A program made the position numbers and the translations under genes. Under the pieces are notes generated by a model. The model worked only from the letters and a program-made list of their open reading frames with translations, did not search any database and was not told the DNA's origin. From Apoderus coryli (lineage: Eukaryota; Arthropoda; Insecta; Coleoptera; Attelabidae): DNA of 64,000 nt. How positions within the stretch are numbered: position 1 is the first letter of the stretch; each line of letters opens with the position of its first letter. Shown piece by piece: positions 35,317 through 47,277 of the stretch. The stretch covers positions 24,066,860 to 24,130,859 of the forward strand of contig OU452199.1 in assembly GCA_911728435.2 (NCBI GenBank). The letters are read 5' to 3'.

Positions 35317-36876
35317 ATGCAGCCAAATACAGATAGGGAAAGTAGAAATGAAGAAATACAGCCAAGTACAAGCAGAGACAATGAAAGAATAGAAGTTAAT
35401 GAAAATTCAGAAAACCGAATTTCCAAGAAACCTAGAGATTTAGACGAATTTGTTTGTTTAACAAATGCGAACGATTCTACTAGTTGTTTGGAACCAACAA
35501 CTTTAGAAGAAGCTCTTGAAGGAGGTGATTCAGATAAATGGGAAGAAGCAATAGAAGATGAACTAGAATCTCATAAATAATACGTGGACATTAATTGAAA
35601 AAATTCCTTCAGATAGAAGAGCAGTGAAGAGTAAGTGGGTTTTCAAAATAAAAAAGGGTGCTGATGGTAATATTGAGAAATATAAAGCAAGATTGGTAGC
35701 TAAAGGGTATTCACAAATAGAAGGCAACGATTACGATGAAACATTCTCACCAGTAGTACGACAAACAACCTTAAAAATTCTTATTGCAATTGCAACACAA
35801 TTTGATTTAAAACTGCACCTTATGGATGTCATAACAGCATACTTGAATTCACCATTAGATGAAGAAATTTATATGGAATTACCCAAACAAAAAAACTCAA
35901 ATTCAAAAGAATTTTGTAAATTGAATAAGGCGATTTACGGATTGAAACAATCAGGGCGAGCATGGAATAAGAAACTATATACAGAATTGATCAAAAATGG
36001 ATTGATTCAATCAAAAGTTGATCCCTGTGTATATTTCCAAATAGCCGCAGATAACATTTTAATTGCAGCAGTTTATGTCGATGATATTTTAATATTTGCG
36101 AAGAATGAAACTCAGCTAAATAAACTTAAGGAAAATTTGAGATCTATTTTTAAAATGAAAGATATGGGTTCCGCGCATCAGTGTTTAGGAATAAGAATTT
36201 CAAGAAATTGGGATGATGGTATCATTGCTCTAGATCAAAGAAGTTACATTGAATGGATTTTAAAAGAATTTAATATGTATGAATGTCATCCTGTATCTAC
36301 ACCAATCTTAAAAGATCAACCATTGACAAAAGATATGGAACCTAAATTTTTGTGGATATTGAGCAAATGAAAAACGTGCCATATCGAAATGCAGTTGGTA
36401 AATTAATCTATTTGTGTCAGTGGACAAGACCTGATATCAGCCATGCAGTTAGTGTAGTCAGCAAATTCAACAATAACCCAGGAAAAGCACACTGGACTGC
36501 AGTAAAAAGAATCATGCGATATTTAAAAGGAACCGTCGATAAAAAGTTGGTATACAAAAAATCACAAAACACTAATATTGGATTAATCGGTTATTGCGAT
36601 GCTGATTGGGGAAGCGATAAAGATGATAGAAAATCATATTCAGGATATGCGTTTAAACTTGGGCAGTCCTTGATTTCATGGAACTGTAAAAAACAGGCTA
36701 CAGTTGCATTATCTACAACCGAAGCGGAGTATATGTCTATGCGTCATGCCACAAAGGAAGCTTTATGGATACAACAATTATTGGAAGAATTAAATGTTTT
36801 TAAAATTGAATGTAAAACTTTCGCAATTTATAATGACAAGAAATCACTGCGTGATTTCCCAGTCGTTTTGTGGTAG
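35317..36876 (+). pseudogene. Copia reverse transcriptase and RNase H region
   Basis: An acidic linker (35317-35580) ends in TTLEEALEGGDSDKWEEAIE, the usual start of the copia RT domain. After a frameshift at about 35580 the RT runs 35583-36368: KSKWVFKIKKGADG, RLVAKGYSQ, the first Asp in HLMDVITAYL, and the catalytic YVDD. A further frame break near 36355 precedes the RNase H-like domain (36361-36876): VPYRNAVGKLIYL, GYCDADWGSD, ALSTTEAEYMS. It stops at 36874 before the usual C-terminal residues. Confidence 0.9.
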
Positions 36877-37842
36877 TTTTATCTATGACAAAAGTCATTG
36901 AGGGTTATAAAAAAAAATTCAAAAATCTATATATCTCCTAAAAATGTTGAAGATAAATATAAACATTTTTGAGTTACCCCGTATATAAATTTAAAGTGTA
37001 TGCTAAATATTTCTAAACATTTAAAATTTATTCGATTGCAATCTAGAAAATTTGTTAAATGTCGGCTAATTAATGTTTTTTTTTGCATCACCCTGTACAT
37101 GCTACTTATTAATTAATGTTGTTATAATCTGCTAAATACTTAATTTAAATAATAAATCCACTTGTCATATTCAATAACCCTATAAAATTTTATACTAAAT
37201 ACCTACTATAAATATATTAGATGGGTAAAAATGGCTGCCTATAATATGATTGTCATCATAGGTGACGTTATTTTTTAGAACTGCCACATCTCTCTATTTG
37301 AAAATCGTCGGTTTTAAATTAACGTTAACGTTAATAGCGGCGGACGTTATTTTTTAGGATACCATATCTCTCTATTATGGTTCGTTGGTTTGCCATAATT
37401 TGGTAGTATTTTTTTCTAACGTTGGTGTTACTTATTTTAGTTTAGTTGACACTTCTAGTTCACGTCATAATTTGGTTTTGCTAAGATGTTTTTTCTAACG
37501 ACAGACAAATTGCTTGTGTCAAATAGTTTATTATTATTTTCTTTGTTTACATTAATAGCCTAAGTGTTTTCGGCATTATTTTTATGTTTAAGATCAATTT
37601 CTATCAACATGTTGTATATTGGAGTGTTATAAAATGGTTATTCCATATAGTTGTAGTCAATTTAGAAGTTGTCATTGTGTATTTGAAGTAATATTGCTGA
37701 AAAAGTGATAATAGCCTAAAGTGACAGTGTCATGTATAAGTTATTTTTTTCTTCCCATATTATATAAATTAAGACATACAATTATTATTTCCCATATTAA
37801 TATTAACACTATGTTTAGCATATTAAAAAAACAAAAACGTAA
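36877..37842. other. Intergenic stretch without a gene
   Basis: AT-rich. Fragments resembling element termini occur near 36970 (GAGTTACCCCGTATA) and 37085 (GCATCACCCTGTACAT). A short direct duplication is seen at 37265-37310 and 37342-37380 (ACGTTATTTTTTAG with ATCTCTCTATT). Confidence 0.5.
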
Positions 37843-37846
37843 CTTA

Positions 37847-38067
37847 AGTTACGAGCCCATAAATTACTTAGTATTTAAGAATTATTGTTATCTTTAGTAT
37901 TATATTTCACTTATGTTTGTATTTTAATTCATATAAAACTGTTTTGCAAATTAAATATAAATTCATTCTCAAACTAGTAGCTGTAAATAAAAGATTTGAA
38001 GTTTTTACTGTTAATAAAGATTTTATAATTTTTTAAAAATCGTTTCAAAGTTAATTTATCCAAAATT
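37847..38067 (+). repeat. Errantivirus 5-prime LTR
   Basis: Starts AGTTACGAGCCC and ends CCAAAATT. Compared with 43616-43836 it differs at one base (AGTATT against AGCATT, near 37872). It contains AATAAA-like signals near 37988 and 38016. The AGTTA start is usual in errantiviruses. Confidence 0.95.
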
Positions 38068-38084
38068 GGCGCAGTCGGTAGGAT
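38067..38084 (+). promoter_or_regulatory. Primer binding site
   Basis: TGGCGCAGTCGGTAGGAT directly follows (overlapping by one T) the 5-prime LTR. This is the sequence known in 17.6/297-type errantiviruses, which prime with a serine tRNA. Confidence 0.85.
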
Positions 38085-38260
38085 ACGCGCGGTTTCAAAA
38101 ACAAGTTCGCATCGTGTCGAAAACCCAGTTTTTGTAACTTGAACATAAGTTCTTAAGTGCGTATCGAAAAACTCAAAGTGATAAGTGACTGGAGACGATC
38201 ACCTACAGCGAAGAGTTGGGGATCAATCGAGAAAGGACTATTGGAACTGACGACAAAACC

Positions 38261-38266
38261 GTAAGT
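38261..38266 (+). promoter_or_regulatory. Candidate splice donor in the leader
   Basis: GTAAGT in the untranslated leader, 147 bp before the gag start. Errantiviruses express env from a spliced RNA that begins in the leader, and this donor would suit the acceptor at 41897-41898. Confidence 0.5.
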
Positions 38267-38407
38267 GCCAAATTTTTCCTTTTTGCCTTTCCGAACCCTA
38301 TTATTAAGGACTTTGGAAAGATAGGTAGGAACTTTCAGAACCTTTTGTTTGAAGAATTCTGAAAATAGGTTAAGAAAAAGCAAAGAAAAGAAAGAAAGAA
38401 AAATCAC

Positions 38408-39838
38408 ATGACAGATTTGTTAGAAGACGTAGCAAACCTCTTAAGTAATTTATCATTTGAAGAAACAAATAATACATTAGAAAGTAGAGTTAATTCAAAA
38501 AATAAGACAAAAATGCCTAATGCAAATCAAGTTCAACAGCAAAGAGAAATAAATTGGGATTTATTTAGATCAAGACTAAATAATATTCGCCCTTACGATG
38601 GAGATAGTAATTCATTAAATAAATTTATCTCTCGTTGCGACAACTTAGTTTTAACATATTCTGTATTTAATAATCCAGAAATTAACGGTTTAATACTAGA
38701 ATGTATTCAAGACAAGTTAGTAGGAAAAGCGGAAGCAATGGTCGGCAACCGCATGGAATTAAATAATTGGGATCTTGTTAAAAATACCCTTAAACAATGT
38801 TTCTCAGATCGAAGAGATTTGGATTGTTTATTCCAAGAATTAACAAGAACACGCCCTTATAAAAATTAACACTTAATAAATTTTGGTAGTAGATTACAGT
38901 TATTACGCAGTCAGGTAGTTCAAAGAATTAGCAATGACACAGATTTAGCACACGAAGCAAAAGTTTGTCAAATTGTACATTGTGATAAAACAGCATTAAA
39001 CACATTTATAGCAGGTTGTACTGGTGTTCTCAGAAATAACATGCATATAAAGAAACCTGAGTCTTTAGAGGACGCAATGGCGTACGTAACAGAATTTGAA
39101 AATTTCGAAAGATTGTATGGTAATTTAAATTTCGACCACAAATCTCAAAATCAGTCTAATCAATTAATTCGTCCAAAGATACCTATTCAGAATCAAAATA
39201 TTCAACTCTTGTACTATCAACCTTTCCAAAATTCAGGTTTTCAGAGACCTCAAAATTTCAATAATTTTATGCCTACTGCAAATCGCAACTTTAATAACAG
39301 AAATCAACATTTTTCAACAAAACCAGCATTTCCAAGTCAACCAATAAACGTTAGACCTATACCAAACCCAAATACAAGGTATCCAACTAATCGAGAAGTA
39401 TTTGGTCAACCACAAAACGTTTTTAAACCCAAATTTATTCCACAAAATCAATTACCTAAACCCGAACCAATGTCGACAACTTCAAGAAATCCGACAACAA
39501 ATACCCAAAATAGAATGTCTAATCAATACTTTAATAAAGGAAATCAAAATTATTTCCAAAGACAACCCAATCAACCTTCCAACATTTTAGTTGAGGAACT
39601 TTTCAATCATGAATCCGATCAATATCCATTTGATCAATACCCCGAAACAAACACTGAAAGTTATTTTAATGAACCCAGCGATTATCAGTATAATTATTAT
39701 GAAACCACCCCTGTAAATTACGAACAAACTTACGAAATCTCTGATACATCATTACCAGAGCAATCAGAATTAGAAATCGAGAAAAATAATGAAGATGAAA
39801 ATTTTCAGTTAACCCAAACTCCAAAACATATAACTTGA
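38408..39838 (+). pseudogene. Errantivirus gag with one in-frame stop
   Basis: ATG at 38408 opens a frame of 477 codons interrupted by a single TAA at 38867-38869; the frame before and after is the same. The N-terminal part contains the gag domain around RSRLNNIRPYDGDSNSLNKF; after the stop it goes on with NFGSRLQLLRSQVVQRISND, then an Asn/Pro/Gln-rich basic stretch (39130-39590) that probably binds nucleic acid without zinc knuckles, and an acidic tail. Gag would normally form the particle. The TGA end at 39836 overlaps the pol frame by 40 nt. Confidence 0.88.
39799..39805 (+). promoter_or_regulatory. Candidate minus-1 frameshift site (AAATTTT)
   Basis: In the gag frame the bases read A AAT TTT, the canonical X XXY YYZ slippery heptamer. 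It lies at the very start of the gag/pol overlap: the pol frame is closed by TGA at 39796-39798 and open from 39799. A slip by minus one here leads exactly into pol. Confidence 0.8.
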
Positions 39839-41799
39839 CAGAAATTAATATATCTTCCGATAATGCATTACCATATATAGAAATTAAAAAACCTAAAATT
39901 AAATTACTTATAGACACTGGCAGTTCAAGATCAATAATAAAACCTTCAATAATAGAAAAATATTATCCGCATACTATATATCATTGTAAATCAACGATCA
40001 AAACACCCTTAGGAAGCAAAGATATTCTTTATCAAGCTTCAGTTCCTGCATTTTCTGAATTTAAAACTGATAAAAATATAAATTTTATTCTTTTTGATTT
40101 TCATGACTTCTTTGATGGAGTAATAGGATTAGAAGATATGAAAAATTTAAATTTAAACATCGATCTTACAAATCAAAGACTAGTTAACGACTTTAATGAA
40201 ATTCCTTTTAAATATAGAGAACCCACAGATGTCACTTTACATTATAAAGAAGGTAAAAAGAACCAAGTAGCAGACTTTCTCTCTAGAAATCCCCCTAGTG
40301 ATGAATTAAATGCTTTAGAAAATGAATCAGTTGTTGTTAACATAGGAGATTTAGAACAGGAAATAAGTAAAGCACTCTCTAATGTAAATATCCTTCCAGA
40401 ACTTAACGATGAAGATTTATCCCAAATCTTAGGACCAGATAATTTAAACCCTAAAAATAAAATAAATATTCTGTTTGATATACAAATAAGACCACCTAAT
40501 ATCGAATTACAACCTAACAATGAATCTGATTTAGAAACTGTTCACACTGCATTAGAAAACCCTAATTTTAATATCCCAATATCTGAAAGATCATTAAATG
40601 TTTATAAATATCAAATAATAATGACGTGTGGCGACACATTGAACACACAAGTTAGAAAAGAGAAAATTTTTGAAAATACTAGATACTTCGTAACATTTCA
40701 AAAAAGTAACATCGAACAAAACATTGTAAATTTTGCAAAAGAATATCTCAACCCTAAACAAAACTATGCTTTATACTTTCAAAAGCATTTTCCTCCGGAA
40801 CTCTTTAAATTAACCCTTCAAAAGTACTTTAAAAATTCATCTTTTAAACTTGTACAGTGTACAAAGGTGTTAAACGATGTAGTGACAGTAGAAGAACAAA
40901 ATAACATAATTAAATATCATCATGTTTACAAAACAGGACATCGCGGAATCAACGAAGTAAAAGCAGCTTTAAATTCTAGATATTACTGGCCGAAGATGAA
41001 TGAAGATATCGAAACTTTTATCAATAATTGTGAAACTTGCCTCAAAAATAAATGCGATCGAAACCCACCAGTAATTAAATTCAATTTAACACCTACTTCT
41101 TCAAAACCATTTGATCACATTCACATGGATGTTTTTAAAATAGCAAACGAATCATTTTTGACAATTATAGATTCTTTTTCCAGATATGGTCAAGCATATA
41201 AAATAAAATCGACAACTGGAACATCTGTTGTTGAATCTTTATTAAATTTTATTTCACATCATGGATTACCTTATAAAATCACCACTGACAATGACAGTGA
41301 ATTTAAAAATTATGATCTAGAAAATTTTTGTAAATTACATAGGATAGAATTACATTTTACAACAGCAAAAAATAGTAATTCCAACTCCCCGGTAGAACGA
41401 TTTCATTCTAGTCTTATCGAGCATATTCGCTGCATACGCGAAGAAAATAAACAATTGTCAACAGAACAAATAATGAAATACGCTATACTAAGTTATAACA
41501 ATTCTATACACAGCGTGACAAAATTTACACCATTCGATATAATAAAAGGACACATAAGTAATCCTAATCCATTCGACTTAAATGATCACTTAATTATATC
41601 TTCATACGTTCAAGACCATAAACAATTAACGAAAAAACTATATGAAACTATTAAAGATCGAAACGAAAAAACAAAAACAAAAATTATTACAAAGTTAAAC
41701 GAAAATCGCGATGAACCCATCGACTATTCAAATGAAGACACTGTATATATTAAAACAAAAGAAAGAGATAAGAAATTACCAAAATTTAAAAAGACCTAA
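39799..41799 (+). pseudogene. Errantivirus pol: protease and integrase, RT deleted
   Basis: The frame is open over 2.0 kb. Protease with the active-site LLIDTGSSRS is at about 39903-39932. Around 40215-40230 the sequence jumps from the protease-RT linker to the last residues of RNase H (LHYKEGKKNQVADFLSRNPP), so the RT, including its YxDD site, and most of RNase H have been removed in frame. Integrase follows complete: zinc-binding HH...C..C (HHVYKTGHRG to CETCLKNK), core residues in HMDVFKIANES, TTDNDSEFKN and NSPVERFHSS. It ends at 41797. The product could cut and integrate but not reverse transcribe, so the copy must have been helped in trans or lost RT during its last copying. Confidence 0.92.
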
Positions 41800-41914
41800 C
41801 TTTTAAGCCAGTCTGACATTAAGTTAAAAACTAACTCTGGCACATATCACAAAAGTAATGCGAGGAAACCCCGTAATAATACTAAACAATCTTTACAGGG
41901 TGACCAAGAAGACA

Positions 41915-43606
41915 ATGAAGCTCATAATCCTTTACCTGGTACTTCAAGCGCTGACATCAGTCACACCAGTAACGGATGACATAAATATTACCCCAATTAA
42001 CAATTTAATACTTCCAATTGAATTGGGAAGTTCACGTTTAGTTTATACCAAACATACGTTTCTTTATTATTTAGATTTTAGTAATATTATTAAGCAAATA
42101 AATAAATTAAGTGAAAACTTTATTATAGTTAAGAATAGTATTATAGTTGTAAATGCTTCAAATCCAATTTCATATCATGGCTTAGCTGAAAACATGCTTA
42201 AACGTACAGAATTCTTAATTGAAACTACAAAGAAAAAACTTGAAAATATATTTCCTTCATTTAATATACAACGTCGCAGGAAAAGAGGTTTATTAAATGT
42301 TGTAGGTAAAGTTAACAAATGGCTATTCGGTACTTTAGATTCTGAAGATGAAGAAAAATATAATAATGCAATATATAAATTAGAACAAAACGAAAAGGAC
42401 TTAGCACATGAAGTAAACTTACAAATTTCTTTATCAAAAAATCTAATTAATCATTATAATAAAACAATCCAAATATTGTATAATAATCAAGAAAAACTTG
42501 AACAAGATTTAACAAGGTTTCAAACAGCAGTTCAATCTAGTATTAAAGATGTTAATGATTACATTAGTTTTCACGGGACTATTTCACAAATAAATTTAGA
42601 TTGTCAAAACATAATAACATTTATCGATAATATCGAAAATGCTATCATATTTTCAAAATTAAATACGCTACATAATTCTATCATATCGAGCTATGAAGTT
42701 AAGGAAATGATAAATTATTTAGGTAAACTCTACGGGAAAGATGAAATTCCAACTTTTACAAATATAATAACCTATTATCAGTTTTTAGGCACACAAGTGA
42801 CCATTTCAAATTTAAAACTAATTTTTGCTATTCATGTTCCTATTTTACAAACCGAAGTTCTTAAATACTTCCATCTATATCCTATTATCCAAAACCACAA
42901 AATGTATACCCCAAAATATCCTTATTTGGCACAAACGGCAACCAACGCACAATTCCAAAAAGAAGATTGTCCACGTTTGGAAGACGTTTACTATTGTCAA
43001 GAAAGTCCTGTGTTACCAGACGAATGCACACTTAAATTTATGAACGGCGAAACCCCAGAACAGTGTCAAACCTGGGAAATCAACGCTGAAAACTCCATAA
43101 CTTATCAAGTTACGCAAAATATGATCCTGATAATACCGTCAAAACCACAAAAAATATATTCAAAATGTCAATCCAACCAATATTTGGAAATTAGTTCTCC
43201 AGTATTAATAAAAATACCACCAACATGCGAAGTTCGCATCAATAACGAAAAATTTATGAACAATCACGAAATGCAACATGGAAAACCATTAATCTTACCA
43301 AAATTAGAAATCACAAAATTAAAAAGTCCAAAAATGTTCGAAGCCTCAAATTTTACAAAACTCAATTTAGAAGAAATGTATCGAATAAACGAAATAACGA
43401 AGCAACTCAAACCGATCATGTTACGAGATATCACTGAAGAAAAGTCTACATTATTTACTACAATCCTCATCATCATATCAATCACAATCATCACATATTT
43501 TGGATGGAAAATTTGGAATAGAAGAGTCCAAATTTTGAAAATGTTCAAAAATAGGCCAAATCCACAACCCACTGACGAAAATAACTCCATTATTTTCGCA
43601 TCTTAA
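41915..43606 (+). CDS. Errantivirus envelope glycoprotein
   Basis: The frame is open from 41858, but the ATG at 41915 is the likely start: it follows a good splice acceptor (TTTACAG, AG at 41897-41898) and begins directly with a signal peptide (MKLIILYLVLQALTS). The protein of 563 residues has a furin-type site RRRKR followed by a GLLNVVGKVNKWLFG segment, the conserved fusion region shared by insect errantivirus Env and baculovirus F-type proteins, heptad-rich sequence, a cysteine-containing middle and a C-terminal transmembrane segment (TTILIIISITIITYFGWKIW) with a basic tail. No stop or frameshift is seen. Related proteins act in membrane fusion; activity of this one is untested. Confidence 0.92.
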   Translation: MKLIILYLVLQALTSVTPVTDDINITPINNLILPIELGSSRLVYTKHTFLYYLDFSNIIKQINKLSENFIIVKNSIIVVNASNPISYHGLAENMLKRTEFLIETTKKKLENIFPSFNIQRRRKRGLLNVVGKVNKWLFGTLDSEDEEKYNNAIYKLEQNEKDLAHEVNLQISLSKNLINHYNKTIQILYNNQEKLEQDLTRFQTAVQSSIKDVNDYISFHGTISQINLDCQNIITFIDNIENAIIFSKLNTLHNSIISSYEVKEMINYLGKLYGKDEIPTFTNIITYYQFLGTQVTISNLKLIFAIHVPILQTEVLKYFHLYPIIQNHKMYTPKYPYLAQTATNAQFQKEDCPRLEDVYYCQESPVLPDECTLKFMNGETPEQCQTWEINAENSITYQVTQNMILIIPSKPQKIYSKCQSNQYLEISSPVLIKIPPTCEVRINNEKFMNNHEMQHGKPLILPKLEITKLKSPKMFEASNFTKLNLEEMYRINEITKQLKPIMLRDITEEKSTLFTTILIIISITIITYFGWKIWNRRVQILKMFKNRPNPQPTDENNSIIFAS

Positions 43607-43615
43607 GGAGGGAGG
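43605..43615 (+). promoter_or_regulatory. Polypurine tract
   Basis: AAGGAGGGAGG directly before the 3-prime LTR, just after the env stop. It would serve as primer for plus-strand synthesis. Confidence 0.85.
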
Positions 43616-43836
43616 AGTTACGAGCCCATAAATTACTTAGCATTTAAGAATTATTGTTATCTTTAGTATTATATTTCACTTATGTTTGTATTTTAATTCA
43701 TATAAAACTGTTTTGCAAATTAAATATAAATTCATTCTCAAACTAGTAGCTGTAAATAAAAGATTTGAAGTTTTTACTGTTAATAAAGATTTTATAATTT
43801 TTTAAAAATCGTTTCAAAGTTAATTTATCCAAAATT
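43616..43836 (+). repeat. Errantivirus 3-prime LTR
   Basis: 221 bp, same as the 5-prime LTR but for one base. Followed by the target duplication CTTA (43837-43840). Confidence 0.95.
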
Positions 43837-43840
43837 CTTA

Positions 43841-46800
43841 GTTGTCAACATGTACAGTTAAATAACATAGACACAGTAAACAGATGACATAATTCCGATC
43901 TCAACAATCCCCAAAAAACTTTACATTTATTCATAGTCTACAATTCCATAGATTACCAGAATTTTAAACGAAAAGAACCTCAATATAATATATTGCGAGC
44001 TGGGTTCCAAAAATCTCTATAGTTGAGACCCGTGGAACGTAGTCAATATTTAATTCATCTCAGTAGTTATGGGAGACCCAAAATCTTGTGTTATGTGAAG
44101 TCAGTTGATAAGTGTTAAATGCGTATATCCATTATATTCGCCAGACTTTTTAGAGTCAATACATTGTGTCCATTTATGTTATATAATTTGTTTATGCTTA
44201 TACTGGACACAGAACTGTAGTAGAAATATAATATTTGTTATACAAGAAGACACAAATAATATAACTTCCCGTTTATCAACAAGTTGCTATCATATTTACA
44301 TTTAATTTATTTAATTAAAATTAACTTTCTATAATAAAACTCTCCAATAATAATCGAGTATTGGTTTTATCTCTGGAGAATGATTCGCCTGCGGTTATAC
44401 GCTCTCTTGGGATAAAGAACATATTGCGAACGTATGAGGCATACGTAGATTGTGGAAAGGGTCATCCCATAAATCATGTGGGTTGTATAAGCGCCACTCA
44501 ACTACCGGTTGGAAATAGTTTAAAAAGGTAAACAAAAAATATAACGGAAGTTTATAATAATTATTGCAAATTATGAATGTACGCACAATGATTAAAGATT
44601 TTATTAAAAATCAACTTTTTATGGCTTGCACTTCGAATGACTAGGTACAAGTATTTATAATCGCGTCGACAAAACTCTCAGTGTCAAAATAAATTAATTC
44701 AAACATTCACGCATTCTAATTCAATGAAAATTGATGTTCATACATAAACAATGTCAGGGTTCTAGAAAAGTACAGAAAAATCTCGGGCTTTATAACAATG
44801 AACAGAATAATAATAATAAAGAATATTCGAAAATGGAAAGTTCTGTAATAATTTCGACAGAAGAGAAGTAATGAAAACAATATTTAACCCTTAGAAATCT
44901 TATATAGTAAGGCCACATCTCTATGGCTCTCTCAAAACTGTGAGGTAAATTCATTACACCAATTACTAGGCGTTCTTATAAATAGGTAAACACAAATTTT
45001 GATAAATGTGGAATTGGTGCCTGCCAGCTAAAACAATCAAATTTTTGACGAGTTTCCTCCTTCGCACTGATATCCTAAAAATTATGACTGCTTCTATTTT
45101 TTATTGTTACTTTGACAGATCATACAAAAATTCCGCGATAGCGGAAATATTAAAAAACGAAATTCCCACATATTCTCAATAATTTTTGTATTTTGGTTGT
45201 ATTGAATTTTTATATTGTATGTATAATGTATGTGTATAATAATGGAAAATAAAATTATAATTATTATGTTCTGGAGGAACCAGAAGCGGTCAGTAAAACT
45301 TCCGTATCCACTACCTGACTTCTTTTCTTAAATCCTAGTATTCTTTGTGATGCTATTACAAATGACTAGCATACGTTTTTCTTAATCAATATTATCGTAG
45401 GTACTTCAGTTTACTAAATTAAATTATTCGTAATATTACACATAGCCTAGAAAAACAATGTCTGTTCTACAAATTTCAAGAAAGCAAGCCTATTTTAAAT
45501 TTAACTACTTGATAATAGGTGATTTTATTTTTAATTAGGGATTCAAAATAAATATTTGTTACTATAAATTAATTTTTCAAATAGATTTAATTTAATAATA
45601 ATAACCTAATATAATTGTTTTTTTTTTCTTTCAATCCAAAACACCTGTATATTCTGTATAAACCCTCAATATGGTTGCAATTTAAGGAATGTGAATATCG
45701 AAGATTTCTGGTTTTTTTCATCTGAAAACCAGATGAACCCGACTGTGCCGCCGGAGGTAAGGGAGTATCCTAAGGCTGGGCTGGCGAAATAGCACATCAT
45801 TGTCGGATTATATTGCAGAAATGATGGTACAATTTAATAAATAAATGTTCTACACGGAAAAAACACTTGTGTTTTCATTCAATGATATGCTATACTAAGT
45901 ATTCCTCGGACAAATTTCAATCAAGCGAACGCTTATTATTGGAAAATAATAAGAAGACATTATTCTTTTTTAAATAAAAGTTATTACTGGATGCCATTGA
46001 ACAATTCAATTATAGTGATTCCTTGATTGTAATTCATACATATAATTAAATTGAATCTCGATTTTATTACAAACGATAAGATTGAATGTCCATACAACAA
46101 TAGCGTTTTATTGGTTACAAGGGTACTTTTTATTACTTGGAAATTACATTCTTTCAATGCAACCTTTAAGCTGTTTGGTACCATTTCTAACTTTTCTTAA
46201 TTTAATTATATCTTGTAGTGTATTATTATTGAGTCAATAATAATTATATATATTGCGAAGTTGATTAGATTAAAGCAGTATTATTGAAAGAAAATTGGTA
46301 TTTACTATTATACATTATAAAAAACACTTGAACAATATATCTAAGCCTTTTAAAACTGATGTCGTATATGAAAATGTAACTTGTCAATTACGATATAACT
46401 ATTTTCAATTTTGTTTATTGGTCCTTGTACTAGAAGATACGGTTGTACATGCTGATGTATTTTTCTCTTCAATGCTTTGTTTAATTGTGATTGTATTCTT
46501 TCTTCCATATCTCCAGGCGTCTGAAATATTTTTTTGTAATTATTATAAATGTATTGCGTACCCGATGAATGAAAATATTACAAGTTTGACATGATTTCCG
46601 ATGTTTTTTTTTTTGTAATTTTTCAACGATTTTATGAAAATTATCCTAGTTCCTATTTTAGGTACTAATTGAGCTATCATTTCGGTAGATAAATCGTCTA
46701 TATTATTCAATGAAATGCAATTTTCTGAAAATGTACATATTTCCGTTGTATCCACTAAATTTACTCTTGGCGTTTTGCAATCAAATTGATCGAGAAATTA

Positions 46801-47029
46801 ATAGTTTGATAAAATAATAATTAATTGATAATTAATACATACTATCTAGACTTAGGTACTTTAGGCAGTCATCTATCAAAATTTATGCAATTACAAAACG
46901 AGCACATGCAACAAATTCTAATTATATACGCGTTCACTTTCAACGTAAGATAACTTACTAACTTACCATTACACACAGGTATTAATAATTGCTCCAAATC
47001 CCAACTTTTCAAAAGATCAAAAGATCTTC
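43841..47029. other. AT-rich interval without a gene
   Basis: All frames here are short, AT-driven and without domains. A tiny hairpin TTCCGCGATAGCGGAA lies at 45130-45145. Near 45740-45780 a GC-richer patch (TGTGCCGCCGGAGGTAAGGG) may be a scrap of a non-LTR element. Confidence 0.55.
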
Positions 47030-47277
47030 CATTATGTATAAGCCCCGTAGAAGTCCAACTCCTCCTCCCTGTGGTGCGGGGTGGAAACAGGCTGCTTGAG
47101 CCCTTGACAGGATCCTAGGATACTTGCGGGGACCAGGGTGGTGCTGGCTAACGGAGCTCTGGCAAAAACCCTAATCCAAGGTGTGATGCGACCCGTGCCG
47201 AGGGATGAATGGTACCGTGGGTATATACGGTACCGTAAACGGAGCCTCCAGTACACCGGGCAACATGCTGGAGTAAT

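Larger units (their letters stand above)
33846..36876 (+). mobile_element. Ty1/copia retrotransposon, deleted and frameshifted
   Basis: A 5-prime LTR-like segment runs directly into a copia pol that starts at the pre-integrase domain. Gag and protease are deleted, pol has two frame breaks and one stop before the RT, and the sequence ends within RNase H at about 36876, with no 3-prime LTR. Order GAG-pre-integrase, integrase, RT, RNase H is diagnostic of Ty1/copia. Confidence 0.88.
37847..43836 (+). mobile_element. Errantivirus-type endogenous retrovirus, RT-deleted
   Basis: A complete frame of an errantivirus: identical-length LTRs (221 bp), primer site, gag, pol, env, polypurine tract and 3-prime LTR, flanked by the 4-bp target duplication CTTA (37843-37846 and 43837-43840). 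Only one difference between the LTRs was found, so the insertion is young. About 6.0 kb, shorter than usual because reverse transcriptase and most of RNase H are missing from pol. Gag carries one internal stop. Env is open throughout. Confidence 0.95.

Noticed and set aside
36877..37842. 3-prime LTR of the copia element
   Set aside because: No similarity to 33846-34249 anywhere after 36876.
43264..43590. 108-codon minus-strand ORF
   Set aside because: Antisense shadow of env; no domain.
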